Shown here: piece after piece, positions 34,179-43,977 of the stretch | Layout of the letters: every line of letters begins with the position of its first letter | Position numbering within the stretch: position 1 is the first letter of the stretch | DNA from: Symplocastrum torsivum CPER-KK1 | Lineage (GTDB): Bacteria > Cyanobacteriota > Cyanobacteriia > Cyanobacteriales > Coleofasciculaceae | Reading direction: 5' to 3' | Assembly: GCA_019358875.1 (NCBI GenBank) | Contig: JAHHIF010000050.1 | Location: 1 to 57,880, forward strand | Length of the DNA: 57,880 nucleotides | Position numbers and translations under genes: made by a program | Notes under the pieces: generated by a model | The model's input: the letters and a program-made list of their open reading frames with translations, nothing else | The model's database searches: none | What the model was told of the DNA's origin: nothing

Positions 34179-37100
34179 TTATTCGTTGTTACACAAAGCT
34201 CGAAGCAACAGAACTGTTTTCCAGCATCCGTGTAGCTGATTAGCAGGTAATTCTCGAACTCCTCTAGATAGCCCATTAGCACGCAAACTGGCCAAACGTG
34301 GCCAAGCAGAAAAAATCCTTTCAAGTAGACTGTTTAGAGAATGACTTGTTGTACGTGGATCGTTTGCTTTGACAGCAAGCTTCAGCGCACTTTCAATGAC
34401 GTAGTCAGCAATCTCACGATTTACTAGTTCTTTTTGTTCCTGAGAATTGATTACCCTAGCGATCGCGACTAATTCCTGCTCCAACTTAGATCGAAGGTTT
34501 TCATCACCACTATTTGCCGCATGATCCGAGGCAACCATCAGGGCAAAAAGTGAAGTAGATGGTTCTGCTCGGTAAAGCTCAACAATATCAAGATTGTTCA
34601 ATAGGTTACTCAGTTTTTCGGCAAAATCCCTGTAAATTGGCAAGTCCCCAATCACAGTGAGAATCAGCAGCCATTTTTCTTTAGCAGAAGGTTCATCGAT
34701 AAGAAAATTGATCGCATTTTCTACTACTGCTTTCAACTGCTTAGAGGCAATCTGCTGTCCTAACTCAGTTCCCAGAAGAGAAGCTAAATATTTGCTGTGC
34801 TCTCCACCGAGTAACGAGTCCAAGTTATCTTGGGCGAGAGATGATTCATCACGCCAAAGTTGTGAATCCAGGAACTGCTGCTGCTCAAGAGTTTTAATAG
34901 CCAAGGCAGAAAATTTTTCAGCAATCCTCACGGCTTTGAAAATCTCCGGATCGCACCCGGATAAGACAGTGCCAAGACCATGAATAACCAACTTCATTCT
35001 GTTGAGCCGTCGAGGGTGGAGAGCGTCATTCCAGAATTCTAGGTTGCGATCAAGGAGGTCAGCATTAATCGATCTGATTTGGGAATGTTCCTCTAGTCTT
35101 TGAGCAAAGTCCTCTAACTCCTCTACTTGAAGTTCGGCATGATACAAAAGGTTATATAGTTTGCTTGTATGTGCCCAAATCATTGCTAGCCGCATTGAAG
35201 GCAGCCACTTCTTAGTCTCGTGCCAATAACTAAACTCACCACTGAGGAGATTGAGGATTGCCTGAAATAACCGAAATTGAAGTTCACCGATATCGCCACA
35301 AAGTTCGTCAAGGATATGTTGAACTAAGCCAGTTGAGTCGGGAGAAAGCAGCGCTAAATCAATCAGATGTAGCTGGCATACTGGAGAAGTTAATCGGGAG
35401 GCAAGTCTATCTAGCACCGCTCGTCTCTCACTTGACGGAAACTGCCTAAATGTCTCTCTTACCTGCACAGGAAGTTTAACGGGAAGGCAACAAAGGCGTT
35501 CTAGGCAAATTTCAAGTCCTTCAGCAGCCAATAGGAATTCTGCTGCCCGACTTTTTTTTTCGTGGAAACTGAGGCTTTCTGCTGCATACTGTTCAAGGTG
35601 AAAATGTCGTAGTAGCCCAGCCCCTGATGGAGGAATTAAGTCATCAATTGTAAAGCTACCGTCGTCGTGATGAAGCTTCTGTTCAAACGATGAATAGAAA
35701 ACTACTGCTGACTGCTCACGCCATTCATTTGTAAGGTCAACGCGCCTGCGAAGATCTGTAGTAGATACGATTTCACTGACCACCCTTTCAAAAGTTGTGT
35801 TATCACAGTCAAACCAGAAACGATGCGATCGCAGAACTTGTTCGCGTACATTGGGATTGTTTGATGCCAGCAGCATCACATCATTTTGCCATGTGCAGAT
35901 AGCTGAGTCTGCTTCATTGATAAAACAAAATTGAATGGAAGAACCATTCTGAACAGCCCGAAGTTTGAAAGTGATTTGCGGCTGTAAGGCTGTAATGTTT
36001 GCTTCTTCACCATTAACGGCTATGGCGATTGCTGGCAAGAAGTCTGATACAGGAAATACAAGAGGAGTTGATGAATCTGGCAGTGTTAGATTGATAGACT
36101 CAACCATTTGAATCTGGAAATAAGCCATCAACTCAGGCTCGGTTTTCAGTTCATCCTGTAAAACAGTTGGGAGATCTCGATACAACTCCATCAACATTAT
36201 TCGATTCACGGCTTGCTGGGATTCGTCTCCTTCTTGCTCCCGCCCCAGGTAAAGAATAATATCTTTGATCGATCGTGCTACAGAAGTAATTACTTCTGGA
36301 TTTGCTCTAAAACGATTTTCTGTAATTCGCCACTCAAGCCACTGAAAATATTGCTGACGACGGCTAAGACTTTGATGGGTATCATTATTTTCAATTCTCC
36401 ACAACTGAATACCTCGGAAGTAAAGACGGCTGATGTCATGGCTAATCAAATCGAGTCCATCACTGTTTGAATCAACATTCGATAATAGATGTTGAGCACC
36501 AAAAGCGCCAGTATATAGGTTTTCTAGAACCCAATCAGAATAGGCAACAGTCATCTCTTCTGAAAGACTGTTATCCGCCCAAACATCGCTTATTGCACCT
36601 TCTGTGGCACGTAAACACTCAATAACAAACATCATTTCACCGTCAGGACTGGGTGAGCCTTCAGGCATCGGAGGGCGTTGAAGCCTGTGTGAATCCAGTA
36701 AACAGGAAGCGACATAACGGCGAATAGTAGCAAGGTCTTCAGATTCTCGAACTCTACCATTCCGCACTTCTTGTGTTTGCTTTAGGTGATAAATGATTTC
36801 TTTGCTCGTGATGGGAATGTACCGAATGTTGCCTGCACGTAGCAGCAAAATTTTCTTATAGTAGTCCGTTTGACTAAGATCGTTGCTAACCCTTAGTCCC
36901 TCTATAATTTCCAGTACACCAATAATTGGTACTCTGCCATCTCGATGGGGAAATTTGCTGAAATAGCGATCATCAATCCAGATAACATCACCAGGTTGAG
37001 AGGCATATGTGAATAGGTCGTAGGCTGTTAATCCACTTGCTTCCCAAAATTGCTGTAACTCAAGCTCTGTATCATGGTTAGAGCTTGGTACCGCGATCGC

Positions 37101-40100
37101 CTCGTATATTCCTTGCTCTAGTCCAGCCGAGACTCGATGGAGTAGATCCTTAAGCCACTGCCTTGATCGATCCGCATACTCACCAGTATTATTAATCGCC
37201 ACCTGTGCATCACAAACACACTGATGCGTCACAAATACTCGAAAATAGCGACACACTTTTGCTAGCAAATCTGAGCCAGCTAAGAGAACAGCCAGTTCAG
37301 AGTTCAAGAATATCAAGTCATTCCGAGTCGGCAACTTTGGTAGTAAATCTGCATATCTCTGATCTCCCAGATTATTCAGCGCCGTTTCATATGCACTACT
37401 AGATAAAACTCCCTGTTCTTTCAGTGCCTCAACTAGCCCACGACAATTGATAAACCTTTGTTGCTCTGTCTCATCTAACACAACGGATTGCATCACACCA
37501 TTAGCATCAAGCTGTTCCAATGGTAAGAACTCAACCACAAACCCATTTTCGGCACGAGCTTTCTCTAGCAAAATGGCTGATTGTTCACCTAATTGTTCTA
37601 TTAATTCATTAGAGTCTGAACTCAAGGATTGAGGAAGTTCTTGTAATTGTCCAGATTGATGCAGTTGCAAGATTTTGCGATAACTATCCAGCCGAGAGGG
37701 CTGATGTGGTAGGAAGTGTTCGCATTCACGCAGAAGGGCAGTTGGCAATTTCGCTGAAATCCGAATTGGACTAAATCGCCGCTCCACTGCATCCAAGATA
37801 CCAAGGTGATCAGCCAGCAAGAAAGCTGATATGTCTAGATGCAAACGCAACTGAATGCTTGAGTCTGCAAACCATTCTGGGAAAGGGCGGGCACCATAGC
37901 GGGCTAACACGGCTACCTGAAAATGGGGATTGGGATAGTTAGCATTTTCTCGGAGAAGATCTCTGAAAATGGTAGTAAGAGCAAATTTGCATACTTTGGC
38001 AAACAAATGTAGGGGCAGCTCTGCATTCTCATATTTCTGATTGATTGAAGCTGCATTTTCAGCCCATTCTCGCTGTAGCTTTAGAAGCTCACAAAGTTCA
38101 ACTGCTTGAAACGAACCTTCTCCCTTAATAGCAAGAATCTGTGCTTGTTGCAAAAAAGGTTGAAGTTCACGCTCCAAACCCAACCTATATCCTGGACTAA
38201 TGACTTGTTCTAGAATCTCCGTGTTAATAGATTCAGTAGCTGCCCGTTGCCATAACTGACGGGCTAATACAGGATCTTGCAGTTGTACCCATCTAGCTGC
38301 TCGGAGCAAGGAAGTTGCATGGACATCTTCTTGCTTTAATAGACGAGAAGCCGTACTCGCTACTCCTGGTAAGTCTCCCTGATTTAGCTGGAGATCCATC
38401 AAGGTCACGAGATTTTCAACTGTCTCTTGCAATCGCGCCAACTCCTGTGCATCAGCAACTGCCTGTGAGATCAACCCCAACCTTGCCTGACAACAGGCTC
38501 TCAAACGGCGCAGATAGGGAGGCAAAGTACTGCCTGGGAAAAGCTTTTGATGGTTATTCAATAACTGAAAGCATTGCTCAAAACGACCCGCTTGTTCAGC
38601 ACATTGTGCTGCTAGACTGAGAGCATCAGGTGTTCCCACCAAATTCACCAAATCATCTGCTCTATCGGCTACATATGCCCAGTCTTGTAAGCTAGCTCGA
38701 AGCTGGCAAGCTTCGCTTAAATATTGACCGTTATGGCTTTCCTGCCAGCACGTCCCTAAATAGTCAGCAAATGTTTGCCAGTTACCGCTCACCCGTGACT
38801 GTTCCCGCCGAATTACCACTTGAATGCTGCGACGAACAGCAGGGTTGCTAAACGTTTCGCTTTCTTGAAGCGCGGTTTCCACCTCTCCATCTATCGCTAG
38901 AGTTTGTACATACCAGAAGAGCCAGACATCTTGATTTCCAGTTTGCTCAAACGTTTCCCTTGTACGATGTAGAAGTTCTAAAGCAGGCTTGGGAGTCTCC
39001 AAGTAAAGGTATATTCCGAGCAAAGTAACAATGCGTTCAAGGTTATTGCTTCCTTCCTGCACCAACGCTTCTAAGGCTTGTTGACTCGTAGATAAATCAA
39101 TTTCATAGTTGCGAACCGCTCTCCAAATGATGGCTTGTGAGTTAGTTGGATCTTCGGCAAGTAGCGCGGAACATAACTCCTGAGCCTCTGACTGACGATC
39201 TGGATCGTTTGCTAAACAAGCTAGATACCCTATTTGCCAGTATTTCCGTTGTTTCTCTCCTCGCTCAGTTTGAGATGCGAGTTGCCTAAACTCCTCTGCT
39301 GCTTTGCGTAGTCGCTGCAAACTTTCGTCATCACGCTTGATAAGTGACCAGTCAACAGGTTGAGCAAAGTCAATTAACCGTTTGGGAATAGCAGATGAGA
39401 GTACACTGAAGTAATTAATAGTAGCCTCAGATGCCCTAATCTTCTCCCAATTGGGTTTTTCATAACGAGCTTGTTGAATCTTTACCAGAGCACTAGTGAT
39501 GTCCCCTTTGTCCAAAAGTGCCAAGGCGTGTATGCGGTTAGTTTCAGCGTCTGGTTCTAAACCTTGAGGCAAGGTTTGCAGCTTGGTAATAACCGCCTCT
39601 GTACGTCCTAGTTCCAACAACAAGCCTAGTTCGAGATTGAAAAGGTCAATACTTGACGGACTGCTAATCAGTCTCAGTGCTGCCTCTGCACCTTCAGTGC
39701 GATAGCTAATCAAGGCTTGTAGGAGAATATCATCTCCCTCTGGAGCGATAGTACGGGCTTGTTCTGCTAAAGCTTTAGCTTTCTCAGCATCATGTTCTAC
39801 ACTAAGGACATAGCTTGATAGGGATTGCAAAATCTGTGCTTGTAGGGGCTTCTCAAAGACATCCCAGTTTGAGTCATGCCGCAAGGCTTCGAGGCAGGTA
39901 AATGCTTGCTGCAAATATCCTTGCCTATATAATTCCCGGAATTCGTCTAGCTGTTTAGCTTTTTCCTTCGACAACTCAGAGGACAAATGTCCAATCTTTG
40001 AACTGAGAACACCAAACGCCAATTGTGTTTCTTGAGAATTTTCTGGGAATTGTGGGTATTGCTGTGGTGCACGACCACAGATTTTTTCCACCCACTCCTG

Positions 40101-40577
40101 CGACTTTAGGTAGCGATAAACAATTTCAGAGTGAGGAGCTAACTTTTGGCGTAGCGTGCTTGCTGACCAAGCTTCATACTGAATGCCATACTCTGCAAAA
40201 CGTTGTTTCTGAATCAAAATTTCTCTTTGCCGCTGGTTTTGAGTTAGCTCACAGCCGACAAATAAGATGAATCGCCTAACCTTCTGGGTTTGCCAGTAGT
40301 CGATATGTTTCAAAAACTCATCAGACGCTTTACTAATTTCGCGAGGTGGAAAATCTTTATAACACTTGCACTGACCTACTTCAGTGTGAATACCATCATC
40401 ACGATGAGCCAAAAGGTCAATCCCATCCTGTCTCTGCCCTCGTGTTCCATATACATCGCAAGTAGCTATTCCATGTTGTACTGAGAACACGTCACGGCAC
40501 ATATCTTGGAAGTCGTACTCTCCCAGTTCATAAAAGTTGGGGGGTAAGTTGGGATTAACTCTCGGAGACAACATCAA
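34179..40577 (-). CDS. Giant Mrr-nuclease/helical-repeat/PIN-like protein
   Basis: This 2132-residue protein has an N-terminal Mrr-like PD-(D/E)XK domain (residues about 15-165): DFQDMCRDVF, then GIDLLAHRDD with Asp54, then EVGQCKCYK with Gln69 and Lys71 as the likely catalytic pair. From about 205 to 850 it is a run of TPR-like helical pairs. Two PIN-like stretches follow: LHLDISAFLLADHLG near 910, and LIFLNSELAVLLAGSDLL near 1090 with VIWIDDRYFSK near 1195. The last 700 residues are helical and unassigned. I infer a one-protein defence factor in which the repeats sense and the nuclease domains act. It stands as a single gene. I have no named family for it. Confidence 0.7.
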   Translation of the reverse strand: MMLSPRVNPNLPPNFYELGEYDFQDMCRDVFSVQHGIATCDVYGTRGQRQDGIDLLAHRDDGIHTEVGQCKCYKDFPPREISKASDEFLKHIDYWQTQKVRRFILFVGCELTQNQRQREILIQKQRFAEYGIQYEAWSASTLRQKLAPHSEIVYRYLKSQEWVEKICGRAPQQYPQFPENSQETQLAFGVLSSKIGHLSSELSKEKAKQLDEFRELYRQGYLQQAFTCLEALRHDSNWDVFEKPLQAQILQSLSSYVLSVEHDAEKAKALAEQARTIAPEGDDILLQALISYRTEGAEAALRLISSPSSIDLFNLELGLLLELGRTEAVITKLQTLPQGLEPDAETNRIHALALLDKGDITSALVKIQQARYEKPNWEKIRASEATINYFSVLSSAIPKRLIDFAQPVDWSLIKRDDESLQRLRKAAEEFRQLASQTERGEKQRKYWQIGYLACLANDPDRQSEAQELCSALLAEDPTNSQAIIWRAVRNYEIDLSTSQQALEALVQEGSNNLERIVTLLGIYLYLETPKPALELLHRTRETFEQTGNQDVWLFWYVQTLAIDGEVETALQESETFSNPAVRRSIQVVIRREQSRVSGNWQTFADYLGTCWQESHNGQYLSEACQLRASLQDWAYVADRADDLVNLVGTPDALSLAAQCAEQAGRFEQCFQLLNNHQKLFPGSTLPPYLRRLRACCQARLGLISQAVADAQELARLQETVENLVTLMDLQLNQGDLPGVASTASRLLKQEDVHATSLLRAARWVQLQDPVLARQLWQRAATESINTEILEQVISPGYRLGLERELQPFLQQAQILAIKGEGSFQAVELCELLKLQREWAENAASINQKYENAELPLHLFAKVCKFALTTIFRDLLRENANYPNPHFQVAVLARYGARPFPEWFADSSIQLRLHLDISAFLLADHLGILDAVERRFSPIRISAKLPTALLRECEHFLPHQPSRLDSYRKILQLHQSGQLQELPQSLSSDSNELIEQLGEQSAILLEKARAENGFVVEFLPLEQLDANGVMQSVVLDETEQQRFINCRGLVEALKEQGVLSSSAYETALNNLGDQRYADLLPKLPTRNDLIFLNSELAVLLAGSDLLAKVCRYFRVFVTHQCVCDAQVAINNTGEYADRSRQWLKDLLHRVSAGLEQGIYEAIAVPSSNHDTELELQQFWEASGLTAYDLFTYASQPGDVIWIDDRYFSKFPHRDGRVPIIGVLEIIEGLRVSNDLSQTDYYKKILLLRAGNIRYIPITSKEIIYHLKQTQEVRNGRVRESEDLATIRRYVASCLLDSHRLQRPPMPEGSPSPDGEMMFVIECLRATEGAISDVWADNSLSEEMTVAYSDWVLENLYTGAFGAQHLLSNVDSNSDGLDLISHDISRLYFRGIQLWRIENNDTHQSLSRRQQYFQWLEWRITENRFRANPEVITSVARSIKDIILYLGREQEGDESQQAVNRIMLMELYRDLPTVLQDELKTEPELMAYFQIQMVESINLTLPDSSTPLVFPVSDFLPAIAIAVNGEEANITALQPQITFKLRAVQNGSSIQFCFINEADSAICTWQNDVMLLASNNPNVREQVLRSHRFWFDCDNTTFERVVSEIVSTTDLRRRVDLTNEWREQSAVVFYSSFEQKLHHDDGSFTIDDLIPPSGAGLLRHFHLEQYAAESLSFHEKKSRAAEFLLAAEGLEICLERLCCLPVKLPVQVRETFRQFPSSERRAVLDRLASRLTSPVCQLHLIDLALLSPDSTGLVQHILDELCGDIGELQFRLFQAILNLLSGEFSYWHETKKWLPSMRLAMIWAHTSKLYNLLYHAELQVEELEDFAQRLEEHSQIRSINADLLDRNLEFWNDALHPRRLNRMKLVIHGLGTVLSGCDPEIFKAVRIAEKFSALAIKTLEQQQFLDSQLWRDESSLAQDNLDSLLGGEHSKYLASLLGTELGQQIASKQLKAVVENAINFLIDEPSAKEKWLLILTVIGDLPIYRDFAEKLSNLLNNLDIVELYRAEPSTSLFALMVASDHAANSGDENLRSKLEQELVAIARVINSQEQKELVNREIADYVIESALKLAVKANDPRTTSHSLNSLLERIFSAWPRLASLRANGLSRGVRELPANQLHGCWKTVLLLRALCNNE

Positions 40578-41079
40578 TATTCAGAGATTCTGTATATCTA
40601 ACATAGAGTTTCTACTTGCTTAGTACTCTGCTAACGCAGTCACTGGCAGCGTGATCGCTATTGCCATAGGTTGGATAGAGCAATAGCGAAACCAACACTG
40701 AGGGATTCATTTCCTTGTTTTCTTCTACTCGTTACCCCCATCTTCAGCGAAATCCATCAGTTGAACCAGATGAGGCATCGCAAGCTCTGTCAAGATAAGC
40801 TTAACGAATTTACGTTGTTTCAGCCATGCGATTGACCGCGACCTGTAAATGATGGCATTGAATCACTATGTTTCTGGCAGGTGGGTTAGTCATAGCTAGT
40901 TTCCGGTGCGAAACTAGGTGACTTAACGACATGAGGTGAACTGGCTCTCCCCTACCAAGAAATCTGTGCGCTCCCCCTAAAGAACGTTACGCTGTGCGCG
41001 ATGCCGCTATACTTACCAGCGCGATCGCGCTGTCTATCAGTTAGCTCAGATCTTTCCCACCTTGAAGCTTCTTTTTGTA
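40578..41079. other. Intergenic, no gene
   Basis: About 500 bp lie between the divergent giant gene and the second partition cassette. It contains scattered HIP1-like words but no coding frame that I can support. Confidence 0.3.
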
Positions 41080-41152
41080 CTAATTGATTTGCGTCATTTA
41101 TAAATTACGTCATTTTTAATTGACATAATGACTAATTTACTAAATTACGAAA
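41080..41152. promoter_or_regulatory. ACGTCATTT-type repeats upstream of second parA
   Basis: An A+T-rich tract holds GCGTCATTTA (41091), ACGTCATTTTTAATTGACATAATGAC (41107-41132, read as two facing half-sites) and two AAATTACG words (41102 and 41142). The clustering 40-110 bp before the parA start suggests the operator and centromere of this second cassette. It is unrelated in sequence to the first cassette's motif. Confidence 0.5.
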
Positions 41153-41193
41153 GTGTGCTTTTATAGAAACACTAGTTGTAGGAACCCACTTCT

Positions 41194-41985
41194 GTGCTGA
41201 CTATTACTTGTGCTTCACTATCGGGCGGACAAGGGAAATCAACGGTTTCACTGTTCCTAGGAAGGGTATTAGCTCGCTTGGGATACAGCGTATTGATGGT
41301 GGACGCTGACCCCCAGAGTAGTTTGACTTTTTATCTGGGTCATGATGTTGAGCCTAGCCAACCCACACTGCTGGAAGTTTTGAAGAAGCAAGTCAAAGTC
41401 GAGGATGGCATTTATGAACTGTCACACAGCAATATGTGGATTATTCCCTCTGATGAAGGGTTAGATAGCGTCCAGGACTTCTTGGCATCTTCTGGTATGG
41501 GAGCGGTGGTGTTAAAAAAGCGGTTGAGTGAAGTGGCAGACTTATTTACCTTCTGCATTATTGATTCCCCACCGCAGCGATCGCAGATTTGTTTAACGGC
41601 TGTAGGCGCGGCGGATGCTGTTCTCATTCCAGCAGAAGCTTCCTCGAAAGGTCTGAATTCTCTGATTCGCTTTTTGGAGTTAACCAAAGAACTGACAGAT
41701 GTTGATGCCTTCACTGGTACGCTTTTGGGGGTTATTCCGTTTCGAGAACGGCGTTTTGGGAAAAATCAGGCGATTCAGAGCGTCAAAAGCCTTGAAGGAA
41801 TGCGAGAGGCTGCCCAGGATATTCCAATTCTTCCAGCGATTCCTGAATCCGAGCAGTACAAAAAAGCGCTGGACTCTGGCGTTACCCTAGCGGAGTTAGG
41901 ATACCCCCACCTCGAAGTGCCTTTTTTGAAAGTTGTCGAGTTACTCAAAGAGAAATGTCTTCACAAGATGCCTTCAGCAGGCTAA
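41194..41985 (+). CDS. ParA-family ATPase with altered Walker A
   Basis: This 263-residue ParA-type ATPase has Walker A SLSGGQGKST (residues about 8-17) and A' DADPQSSLTFYLG. Walker B is the region FCIIDSPPQ. The usual KGG signature lysine is replaced by Ser (LSGGQGKS instead of KGGVGKT), which is atypical because that Lys reaches across the dimer. The start is GTG at 41194 with AGGA upstream. The next gene overlaps it by 31 nt, showing tight coupling. The likely role is segregation of the replicon, independent of the cassette at 6.9 kb. Confidence 0.85.
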   Translation: MLTITCASLSGGQGKSTVSLFLGRVLARLGYSVLMVDADPQSSLTFYLGHDVEPSQPTLLEVLKKQVKVEDGIYELSHSNMWIIPSDEGLDSVQDFLASSGMGAVVLKKRLSEVADLFTFCIIDSPPQRSQICLTAVGAADAVLIPAEASSKGLNSLIRFLELTKELTDVDAFTGTLLGVIPFRERRFGKNQAIQSVKSLEGMREAAQDIPILPAIPESEQYKKALDSGVTLAELGYPHLEVPFLKVVELLKEKCLHKMPSAG

Positions 41986-42524
41986 AGTCCCGCACCCGAC
42001 CCACCGTTCCGCCTAGAGACACATCTGTGGTCAAAAAACCTGTAGAAGAAGGGGAGCTTTTCAGCGTACAGGCTGAGTCGGAGACATTGAAGACCGCTGA
42101 CCTTGACGAAATAACTGAATTTAGTCATTTAGAAAACACCAAAGTTAGTAAATCTTTAGATGTGCCAGAACTCCAGGCTCAACCGACGAACTCCATTACT
42201 GAAGTTCGTTCTAAACCAAATACTGAATCTGACAAAGGTTCAGATCAGCTTTCTTTTGCACAAGAGTCGAATGAACTGAATGATGAGGTGGTGCGCTCTA
42301 CTATTAGACTCTCGGCAGAGATTGATGAACAGATGAGGCAGTTGTGCCAACGGGAGAAAATCACAAAGGACACCTTTCTTGAGGCGGCGTACCTAGTGGT
42401 AGGTGAGGAAGGGGAACTGAGGACTAGAGTGTTACAGCTAGCTAAAGAGCGCTACAAGCAGCGCAAACAAATAGGGGAGAAGCGGAAATTGATGACAATG
42501 ATGAAGAAGATAGGTGCTGATTGA
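41955..42524 (+). CDS. Ribbon-helix-helix partner of second ParA
   Basis: This 189-residue protein has a long acidic, disordered N-terminal region (residues 1-110). A C-terminal RHH-like module (about 112-150) follows, with strand VRSTIRLSAEI and helices DEQMRQLCQREK and TKDTFLEAAYLVV, ending in a Lys-rich tail. It overlaps the ParA gene by 31 nt. By position and fold it is the centromere-binding protein of the cassette. It is not a classical ParB with a HTH and CTPase domain. Confidence 0.7.
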   Translation: MSSQDAFSRLKSRTRPTVPPRDTSVVKKPVEEGELFSVQAESETLKTADLDEITEFSHLENTKVSKSLDVPELQAQPTNSITEVRSKPNTESDKGSDQLSFAQESNELNDEVVRSTIRLSAEIDEQMRQLCQREKITKDTFLEAAYLVVGEEGELRTRVLQLAKERYKQRKQIGEKRKLMTMMKKIGAD

Positions 42525-42635
42525 AGGTTCTGTACTATTGTCTGATGGATGTACCTCCGCAGCGATGTGCTAATTAAAGTTCAAATGGAGTCAGCCGATA
42601 TAAAGACTCCAAACATAAATAACTTTAAATAATAT

Positions 42636-42787
42636 GGCTCTTCAGTACTTAGTATGCAAAATCAGCTAAAAAGCCTTACGGGGCAAGGCTCATAGCCTAA
42701 AAAAATATTTACTTCATGAAAATCCTTGCCCCGTAAGGCTTAGAGATTTTCCATATTGGATTTTGGCATAACAGGTACTGAAGAGCC
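42636..42787. mobile_element. ISL3-type MITE with 8-bp target duplication
   Basis: GGCTCTTCAGTAC at the left end (42636-42648) is repeated inverted at the right end (42775-42787). The element is flanked by the direct repeat AATAATAT (42628-42635 and 42788-42795). An internal hairpin with 17-bp arms (AGCCTTACGGGGCAAGG and complement) fills the centre. Ends starting GGCTCTTC and an 8-bp duplication are hallmarks of ISL3-family elements. It has no transposase, so it is a non-autonomous copy. Confidence 0.85.
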
Positions 42788-42795
42788 AATAATAT

Positions 42796-43230
42796 TTTTT
42801 GAGAGACAGCCTCTAGTTTTAGATTTTAGAGGCTGAATTTCAATTTTCAGATAGCTTCGCTTAAGGTGGGTCTTTTCAACCTACAAGCACTGTTTGATAA
42901 ATCCGACAAAGCAGAACCAGACCTTTTAGAGCAATATAATCCACTCGTCCTTCTCAACAGCGATCGCGACTTTTGCCTAACGCATCCCGATGTGCTTTCC
43001 GGAAAGCACATCAGGATGCAGATTGCATTCGCTTTAGCGCCGCCAGATGTCTGCTCCTAGCTAATTCGCTCTCTAGGCTTTGCCCTTTGAGCAAGGCAGG
43101 AGAGAGCGAATCGCGAGAAAGAGCGATACCGTGAATGAGATCGCCTCTCTGACTTGGAAGTGCGTAGGGTAGATGCCGTAGGCATCGCCCCCTATTGGCT
43201 TAACATAAATTTAAGATGGCTCTAATTTAG
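42796..43230. other. Intergenic with two large palindromes
   Basis: A short frame at 42866-43060 spans a palindrome and is not convincing as a gene. Positions 42982-43019 form a near-perfect 38-nt palindrome centred on TTTCCGGAAA with GATGTGC/GCACATC arms. Positions 43064-43074 and 43101-43111 are 11-bp inverted arms (ATTCGCTCTCT) around an imperfect inner stem. These look like cyanobacterial repetitive palindromes or transcript ends. Confidence 0.45.
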
Positions 43231-43977
43231 GTGAAAAAGTTGAATAAAAAAGACTTTGATTATAAACCATCGTTGCTTCAACTGCAAAAGATACGTAAAG
43301 AATTTACAGAGGGCAGTGCAACAAGGGTCGTCCTCAATGAGATTAACACCTCATTCAATCGCGGAGAATTCGTTGTTTTATTAGGTAATAGCGGGAGCGG
43401 CAAAAGCACCCTGTTAAACCTGATTAGTGGCATCGAAAAGCCCACAGGTGGCTCTATCCTAATTAATGACGTGCCGATTACACAGCTAAACGAGCGAGAG
43501 CGTACACTGTTCCGGCGCGACCATATTGGTTTTGTCTTTCAATTCTTTAACCTGATTCCGACTTTGACGGTTTTAGAGAATGTCACGCTCCCTCAAGAAT
43601 TGGCTGGGCGGGATAGGAAAGAAGTGGAACAAAAAGCTTTAAATCTCCTCGAAAAGGTCGGGTTGGCTGACCGCTCTCAAGCTTTCCCCGACAAGCTTTC
43701 AGGAGGTCAACAGCAGCGCGTTGCCATTGCTCGTGCCGTCATCCACGATCCAATGCTGGTGTTAGCCGATGAGCCAACGGGCAACCTGGATGAAGAAACG
43801 GGCGATCGCGTTTTGAAGCTGTTACTCGACCTAACGCGCAGCGCCAACAAAACCTTAATTATGGCAACTCACAACCCCGAAATTGCCAAGCTGGCTGACC
43901 GGGTTTGGCGCGTTCACGATGGACATCTACAAGAAGAATCAATCAAAACAGAAGGTATGGAGGAGGTTGTAGCTTGA
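43231..43977 (+). CDS. ABC transporter ATP-binding protein (MacB/LolD type)
   Basis: This 248-residue ATPase has Walker A GNSGSGKST (residues 52-60), a Q-loop in FVFQFFNLIPTLTV, the signature LSGGQQQR at about 157, Walker B MLVLADEP, the D-loop and H-switch ATHNPE. The FNLIPTLTVLENV stretch and the partner type place it with MacB/LolD/FtsE-like ATPases that drive FtsX-fold permeases. It starts at a GTG at 43231. It overlaps the permease start by 4 nt. Confidence 0.9.
   Translation: MKKLNKKDFDYKPSLLQLQKIRKEFTEGSATRVVLNEINTSFNRGEFVVLLGNSGSGKSTLLNLISGIEKPTGGSILINDVPITQLNERERTLFRRDHIGFVFQFFNLIPTLTVLENVTLPQELAGRDRKEVEQKALNLLEKVGLADRSQAFPDKLSGGQQQRVAIARAVIHDPMLVLADEPTGNLDEETGDRVLKLLLDLTRSANKTLIMATHNPEIAKLADRVWRVHDGHLQEESIKTEGMEEVVA

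Noticed and set aside
42866..43060. 64-codon frame
   Set aside because: It is built across a 38-nt palindrome and has no ribosome site of note; treated as chance.
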